Positions 57,760 to 64,000 of a stretch of DNA of 64,000 nucleotides are shown here, in pieces (positions within the stretch are counted from its first letter, which is position 1; each line of letters begins with the position of its first letter). The position numbers and the translations under genes were made by a program. The stretch comes from Crocodylus rhombifer (taxonomy: Eukaryota > Chordata > Crocodylia > Crocodylidae), in NCBI GenBank assembly GCA_038503035.1, contig JAVSML010000970.1:1-64000 (forward strand), in the 5' to 3' direction. The notes under the pieces are model-generated. The model saw only the letters and a program-made list of their open reading frames with translations, was not told the origin of the DNA and made no database searches.

Positions 57760-57998
57760 TCGACGCATCTACACAAGATGCTACGTAACTGTAGTGGTGA
57801 ACTATGGCAAGTATAGCATCGGCAGGCACAAACTATGACACTGACACTACTGCACAGTAGCAATGAGCTAATGTGCAGTGGGTTGTTGCTACTGCACAGT
57901 TGGGTTGGAAACAACCCATGTGCTGCCAGGAATGTGCGGTAACAGCTTTAACAAGTACTAAATGATATGGCACATTCAGGCACACGTAGACACACCCA
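57760..57998. mobile_element. Small TIR element (about 239 bp)
   Basis: Left end TCGACGCATCTACACAAG and right end CACACGTAGACACACCC are weak inverted repeats of the GGGTGCATCTACAC type seen in family C. Flanks AGTTTTAG (57752-57759) and AGTTTTGA (57999-58006) agree at six of eight positions, suggesting an 8-bp target duplication. The interior contains repeated TACTGCACAGT words and is non-coding. Confidence 0.45.
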
Positions 57999-58216
57999 GT
58001 TTTGACTAATTTTATAGGGTTTTTTAAAATTTTTTCTGTTTAAGAATCCCCAACCAGCTCAAACCACAAGTGTATCCAATCTCAACAGGGATGTAGAGTG
58101 GGCAGAGTTTTTTGTACCCTCTTCTTCTCCCCTCATTTACTCCCCCCGCCATGTTTTATACTTCTATTCAGAATTGGGTACAGTCAAGTAGTTGTCAACA
58201 CCTGGATTACTAGTAC

Positions 58217-59135
58217 AAGGTGAAAAGAACCTTGTTCAAGTTCACAGATGACACTAAGATCTGGAGAGAAGTGAGCACGCTAGAAGAGAGGGACAGGCTA
58301 CAACTAGATCTGGACAGGTTACAGGGGTCAGCAGATGAGAATAGGATGGGTTGCAACATGGACAGGTGCAAGGTATTTCACCTGAGGAAGAAGAACCAGC
58401 AGCATACCTACAGGCTGGGGAACTCCCTTCTTGTCAGCACAGAGACAGAAAAGGATCTTGGAGTCGCTATTGAGTCCAAGATGAACATGGGTCGCCAATG
58501 TGGGGACATGGTCAGGAAGGCCAACCACACCTTGTCGTGCATCCACAGATGAATCTCAAGCAGGTCCAAGGAGGTGATCCTCCCCCTCTATGCGACACTG
58601 GTCAGGCCACAGTTGGAGTACTGCATCCAGTTCTGGGCGCTGCACTTCAGGAGGAATGTGGATAGCATCGAGAGGGTCCAGAGGAGGGCCACTCGCATGA
58701 TCAAGGGCAGCGGGGCATGCCCTATGAGGGGAGGCTAAGGAACCTGAACCTATTCAGCCTCCACAAGAGAAGGCTGAGAGGGGATCTGGTGGCTGCCTGT
58801 AAACTGGCCAAGGGAGACCAGCAGGCAATGGGAGAGTCCCTGTTCCCCCTGAGCACTACTGGGAGTAACAATGAATAATGGCCATAAGTTGACTGAGAGT
58901 AGATTCAGGCTAGGCATCAGGAGGCACTACTTCACGGTCAGGGCAGCTCGGATCTGGAACCAACTTCCAAGGGAAGTAGTGTTCGCTCCAATCTGGGGAT
59001 CTTTAAAAGGAGGCTAGACAATCACCTAGCCAGGGTCATTTGACCCCAGCATCCTTTCCTGCCTATGGCAGGGGGTCGGACTTGATGATCTGCTTAGGTT
59101 CCTTCCAACCCTACCAACTATGAAACTATGCTTTC
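58217..59135 (+). mobile_element. CR1 LINE 3' portion, plus strand (CR1-11)
   Basis: Begins at the RT active-site region (LFKFTDDTKIW, frame 58220-58552) and continues through AEKDLGVA-like, the Cys-containing connection region, the C-terminal piece and 3' UTR to CCAACTATGAAACTATG. The box reads F-T-D-D, with both aspartates kept. Truncated just upstream of the box, so no complete enzyme. Frames shift after 58552 and near 58740. Confidence 0.92.
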
Positions 59136-61580
59136 ATCAAGGACCACTTCTGAAACCCACTTTCAGTCCTAAGTTTTACTAGGCTAAATTCATACTTGAT
59201 GTAAAGCTGGTGCACTTGGGACCACAGCTGAATGTGATCCCTTAGGTTAGAATTACACAACTGCTGGATTCTCTGCTTGAATTCTGTGCTCTTGATTCTC
59301 TGCTGAAAAAAGTGTAAAAGGCTGGGGTTTCTTGCCATGGTAACTCTGATTTAGGAGTATGTTGAAAAGTGGGAGAAGAATGCAATAGGGCATGTTATAG
59401 TCCAACAGTACACAGGTAGTGTGTAGCACTGTGGGATTATTATAAGCCAATATCTTTTCCTACCTGCAGTTTGGTTTTGTGAGAAGGAGAATTTTAATAT
59501 CTTTATGTTTAATATTAATAAGGTCAAGGGTAGGGAATACACGTACCGCTCTCCCTCCACTGTTTCAAAAGGAAAAATGAAAAGAATTAATTTTGGCCTT
59601 GTATATGGCTTTGCATTTTAGCATAGTTAAAATGTGACAGATCCTTTGGGTCTGATTCTTTAGATTTTAATCAAGTAATATCAGTGCCAGGGCTAGTGTC
59701 CTGGTCACCCCCCACCTTAGTTATGCTACTATGCAAACTGTGTACAGATTATATTATAGTTCCCTTGAAGTGAGGAAATGGCTGCTTTGGTGGTATTCAG
59801 CAGGGAAAATTGTTTTTCACCAATAGTGCTTGTTATGTCACAGGAAGTATGAGAAGAAAGTAAAGTGCTGAGACTTGAGAAGTGATGTGTGGCAGCCTGT
59901 GAACAACAAGGGAAAGCAGCAAGAATACTTTGTATTGTGCAATTCATCCTACTGCACTGGCAGTATGGGGAACTGAAATGGAATATAAATAAACTGAACA
60001 GAAAGTGAGTTTGATGTTATCGGGTACATTTATCAGCTTTGGATCAGCTCTATTGTTTAGTTTAATCGACATTTCCTACCAAATATTTTTCTTCTGGGGT
60101 TTTGAATGACTACAGGAGGACAAATGAGAACTGTTAATATTTTTGGCATCTAAAAATATAAGCATTTAATAAGCATTTCTTCTGGGTGGGAAGGTTTTTA
60201 GCATGTTTGTTTCTAAAACTGTCCCCTAATATTTTTAAAATAATAATTGGTATCATAAAGTCTTTCTTGATAGATGTTTTTCAATAATCAACCTGGTGCT
60301 TCTTAGCTGTAAGTGAGAATGGAAATTTTGGATTTACAGGATCTTTTCTAACTAGATGTTCAAAGGGGGGAACATTTTTTTCCTCCTCTCTCTTTAGAAG
60401 TGTCCCTCATATATTAGTGCTGAAGCTTATTGCAGCTGGAAGTTTATAATGCTACTTCCTACTTGAATCGTTTGGATATTTTGGTTTAGAAGAGGTTTTA
60501 TGATTATGACTCATGTTTCTCCTGTTTTACTGTTTTTGAATAGGGCCTTGTTTGTACTTGCTTAGCGAATATACTACTGGGAGATAAATAACCATAATAA
60601 TCTGTTTATGAGTATCATTGAAGCTAATAGAGTGATTCAAAATTACACTCTTTTACAGGAATTAACACATCAACATTATTGCCATCATGAATTGCAATGA
60701 AAACTCAAAAGTGATTGGTTTCTCTGTGAAACTTTACAGAACCTTGGTTTCAAACTGGAAATATTAAAATGTGAAATCTCTATTTTTTATTAAAAATTGG
60801 CTGGATGATAATACTGGTTTCAGTATGACCATTTAAAACAGTGTTTCAGCTATCCTGTCCAGAAAACGTAAACTTCATTAAAATAATCTTTTTTCTGTGA
60901 AAATTTTGTATACAAGATCTCCTTATGAAAGGACTATTTCTCAGTCCAAAAGTCCTGATGCAGTTATAGCAATTGACTGCCAGATGTCCAAGTGACATCT
61001 AGAAATTTAGAGAAGGCGGACACAAGAATTCCAATCCTTTGTAACTGGTAAAAATAAATAAATATTTTAATTGTTTAGTGTTATATATTTCATAGTCATT
61101 TTTAAAATTGACTAGAAGCACTTCTCCTGTCACTTTCTTAGTTAATGTTCATCTGCTTCTTGGATTTGTGTAGCACTTAGCATTGTAATAGCATATTTTA
61201 AGTTGAGAATTTCTTCACACTCAACAATTACATCTCCTTCAGCCCTGTAAGTTAGATGGGTATGTCCTATATATCTGTATTTTGTAAATATGTGAACTGA
61301 GAAATAGATTTATCTAGGATTGCACAGAATCAATTAAACTAGGTTAGTTTAACGGCTTAGTTCATGAGCCCTTGAGGAATAAACCAGATTAAAACAAAAA
61401 TGCTCATGTCTGTATATTAGAGAACATTATTCCTTTTTAATGATTATCTCCCAGTACTTTCTGCCTGTGTTAGTCTGTCTACATATTTATAATTCCAAAT
61501 AATATGATTATGCAGTTATTTATACCCAAATAATTTATAACTTAATTTGTTGCAAGTTGAATCTACTGTAGTAATAAGTG
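59136..61580. other. AT-rich non-coding DNA, nothing recognised
   Basis: Unique-looking sequence with chance frames only. Confidence 0.5.
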
Positions 61581-61768
61581 GGTGCATCTACATGAGACAC
61601 TTTATGGCTCACTGGCATAATTGATTGCACAGTAAGCATGTGTGTCTAAATGTGCACATGCTTACTGTACGGTAAACCTTGCTAATTGAGAGTAAATTTA
61701 CTACCTGTGAATTCAAGTAGCAAATTTACTTTTGATTAGTAATGGTGCAGTAATCTTCATGTAGATGC
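61581..61768. mobile_element. Small C-related TIR element (about 187 bp)
   Basis: Left end GGGTGCATCTACATGA (61582) and right end TTCATGTAGATGCC (ending 61767) are inverted repeats. The interior has palindromic pieces such as GTGCACATGCTTACTG and TTTACTTTTGATTAG. The terminal sequence equals the end of family C. Non-coding MITE-like element. Confidence 0.55.
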
Positions 61769-61974
61769 CTGATCTGGAGCAAATATGCTCCCAGTCAACC
61801 AGCTGCCAGGGGGCAAGAGAGTGCTTCCTCCCCCACCCAGGAGCTCCCTACTGCTTGGACAGGCTCTTCCTCCAGAGTCTGGGTAGTACTATGTCCCCCT
61901 GCCCTGGCAGCAGGGAGCTCCAAGCCCCCCACTCTGAGATTGCCATTGGGGAGCAGGAGCTGGGAGATCATTAT

Positions 61975-62335
61975 CTTTATCTTCCAGCCCCTACTTCACC
62001 ATCATGATTGGGGAGTGGGGTGCTAGAAGACCCTTATCTCCCAGCACCAGCTCTGCAGTCATACAGTCAGAGCTGAGAGAACCTTATCTCCCAGCCTGAG
62101 CTCTGTGGATGTGAGGCTTGGACTGGGAGACCCTTATCTCCCAGCACTGGCCCCGTGACTGCAGAGCTTGGGCTGGGAGAGAAGAATCTCCCAGTGCCAG
62201 CCCTACAACTACAAAGCTGGCACTGGGATATGGGCCTCATGGTGTCGGCCCAATGACTGCGGAGCTGGCACCAGGAGATAAGGATCTGCCAGCCCTGGCT
62301 CCACTGTTGCAAAGCTGGTGCTGGGAGCTCCCTGA
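61975..62335 (+). repeat. 50-bp tandem array with self-complementary units
   Basis: The anchor word ATCTCCCAGC (or a close variant) falls at 62036, 62086, 62136, 62186, about 62236 and 62284, an almost exact 50-bp period; a first, longer unit starts near 61975. Each unit starts CTTATCTCCCAGC and ends GCTGGGAGA, so every unit, and every junction, can form a hairpin. Frames on both strands are by-products. Confidence 0.8.
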
Positions 62336-63030
62336 TGGTGGGGGCTGGGAAACCTGTTCCCCACCCAGCTCCAGGAGCACAGAGCTTCGCAAGGAACAGG
62401 CTAGGAAGCTGAGCTGAGAACAGGCTCTCCAGCCCTTGCCCTGAAATGTCAGAACAGGGGATGGGAACAGTCCTAGTCAGGGGTAAGTCCTATCCCTGTG
62501 CTGCAATTGGTGATCAAGGCACAGGGCTTGGAAAGAGCTGCAGGGGTGGGGTATGTCCTAGCTCCCTGCCTCATCTGCCAGTGTGGTAGCTAGCAGTGAG
62601 CAAGCTGTTAGTTGCCCCACTGGCGGATTGGGACAGGGGGCTGGGAACTCCCCCTCCCCAGAAGCTCTTTCTGAGTCTCCTGCTCCTAATTGAGGAGCCA
62701 GGGGCAGTAGCTCCCTGCTGCAGGGGGATATTGTATCCACCCTGGTAGCAGGCAGCCCCCAGGGGCAGGGTGTAATGTCTTAGCCCAGACCAGAAGACAA
62801 CTCTCTTCCAGCTCAGTGCTCCCTGCCAGCACTTGAGGGAGCCTAGAACTCCACCTAGTGGCAGGGGCCTATTGCAGGGCCACAGGAAACAGGAGCAGTT
62901 TGCTGCTATTAGCAAAAAATCTGCTCCTGCTTCCCTGCATGAGGTCTTTCCTACTTGGAATCATTTAGTTGCAAGTACTTTACTGGCAAGTAAACTGATC
63001 TTGGATCAAATAAATGTGTAAACACACTGA
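62336..63030. other. GC-rich unassigned sequence next to the tandem array
   Basis: Continues the GC-rich composition of the array with looser repetition of CAGGGAGCT and GGCTGGGAACT words, then returns to AT-rich near 62950. Probably part of the same composite repeat that begins at 61581, but a matching far end was not found. The 114-codon minus frame has no domain. Confidence 0.35.
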
Positions 63031-63426
63031 GGGAGGAGGTAAGACTGCATGCCTTTCTCCTGAAAATAAAAGTAAGTGTTACCCTGGGCGCGACACTACA
63101 CTCACCCCCGCCTGAATACTGGGATCTTGGGGTAGCCAGTAGCCCTGCCCAGCCCTCCTGGGAAGCTGCTGCAGTGCCCCTGAGCAAAGAGCCTCCCCTT
63201 ATAATCAAGCATCCTCGCAGATGATTCTCAAAATATTTACAAGATTTAATTATTTACAACATAATAAATAACACTTAAATAAACACATTGATATACCAAC
63301 TAATAAACACTCAAAAACTTATTTACACAGTCTCTCACTTGCACGAGGTGTACTGGGGATCCTGTGTGCACTGCCCTTGGCAGGGTGTCCATGTCCCAGC
63401 ACATGGTCCGTGGACACTCCCTGGTT
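63031..63426. other. Non-coding interval
   Basis: No feature recognised. An A/T-rich patch lies at 63230-63320. Confidence 0.4.
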
Positions 63427-64000
63427 TCATAGCTTCTAGGTCAGAAGGGACCTGAGAAGATCATCTAGTCCAACCCCCTGCCATGCCAGGAAAGAGTACT
63501 GGGGTCAAACAACGCCAGCAGGGTGTACATCTAGCCTCCTCTTAAAGACCCCCCAGGGTAGGAGCCAGCACCACTTCTCTTGGAAGTTGGTTCCAGATCC
63601 TAGCTGCCCTGACTGTGAAGTAGCGCCTCCTGATATCTAGCCTAAATCTACCCTCTCCCAGCTTGTGAACATTATTCCTGGTCACTCCTGCAAGTGCTTG
63701 GGGGAACAGGGACTCCCCCAATGCCTGCTGATCCCCTTCCCCAACTAGTTTGTAACAGGCCACAAGATCCCCCCTCAGCCTTCTCTTCTGGAGGCTGAAC
63801 AGGTTCAGGTCCCGTAGCCTCTCCTCATAGGACCTGCCCTGCTGCCCCCGATCATGTGAGTTGCCCTCCTCTGGACCCTCTCCATGCTGTCCACATCCCT
63901 CTTGAAGTGTGGTGCCCAGAACTGGAGGCAGTACTCCAACTGCGCCCTGACCAGTGCCTCATAGAGGGGGAGGATCACCTCCGTGGACCAGCTCGAGGTG
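63427..64000 (-). mobile_element. CR1 LINE, minus strand, runs off the window (CR1-12)
   Basis: Starts with TTTCATAGCTTCTAGGTCAG and the CR1 3' UTR, then the C-terminal ORF2 region on the minus strand (63542-63763 open, with RRYFTVRAARIWNQLPREVV) up to the window end, where the sequence matches the segment upstream of the C-terminal region of CR1-1. The 5' part lies beyond the window. Same subfamily as CR1-1. Confidence 0.92.

Overview
The window is vertebrate nuclear DNA, most likely from a crocodilian and plausibly an alligator. The evidence is at least twelve CR1 LINE copies of reptile/bird type. Several end in TATGAAACTATGA-like or TTCATAGATTTCATAGA-like 3' repeats and carry the 3' sequence that I associate with alligator CR1. 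There are also many palindromic non-autonomous DNA elements, and no bacterial or viral gene organisation. The genus is an inference from the repeat types; no search was run.

I find no complete protein-coding gene, rRNA, intact tRNA or CRISPR array. The open frames longer than about 60 codons are either pieces of decayed retroelements, translations of GC-rich repeats, or chance frames. The single best candidate for host coding sequence is a 147-bp exon-like block at 36728-36874, with a good acceptor, a good donor and one open frame in phase 0. The window is probably intronic or intergenic.

Layout. 1-8.6 kb is AT-rich DNA with a family C repeat (reverse orientation), a 1.66-kb CR1 on the minus strand, two family B palindromic elements and a non-CR1 LINE relic. 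8.6-15.9 kb holds a terminal-inverted-repeat element (family F), an old CR1 fragment, a third B copy and a GC-rich variable repeat (family D). 15.9-19.5 kb holds a CR1 interrupted by an N gap, an F-like element, and a CR1 flanked by an 18-bp target duplication. 21.3-23.7 kb holds a foldback element (G), a CR1 scrap and an L1-like ORF1 relic. 27.1-30.4 kb holds C, a hAT-like element (E1) with a long internal hairpin, and C again. 30.7-33.7 kb holds a second N gap, a 99-bp minisatellite, CR1, and a second D copy.

34.2-40.1 kb is the most structured part. It has a degenerate ORF1-like relic, the exon candidate, a directly duplicated segment (A/A') either side of a 2.2-kb CR1, and two separate micro-inversions. 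40.8-48.3 kb holds an LTR-like segment, a 1.7-kb CR1 whose RT active site is destroyed, a second E element with a roughly 600-bp palindrome, and a fourth C copy. 50.3-64 kb holds three more CR1 pieces, a possible LTR remnant, a tRNA-SINE-like relic, small TIR elements, and a 50-bp tandem array.

Nothing here looks like a working multi-gene system. The points most worth following are the exon candidate, the two micro-inversions, the recurring palindromic structure of the non-autonomous elements (including a pre-miRNA-like hairpin at four loci), and an assembly gap whose 400 Ns probably stand for almost no missing sequence.
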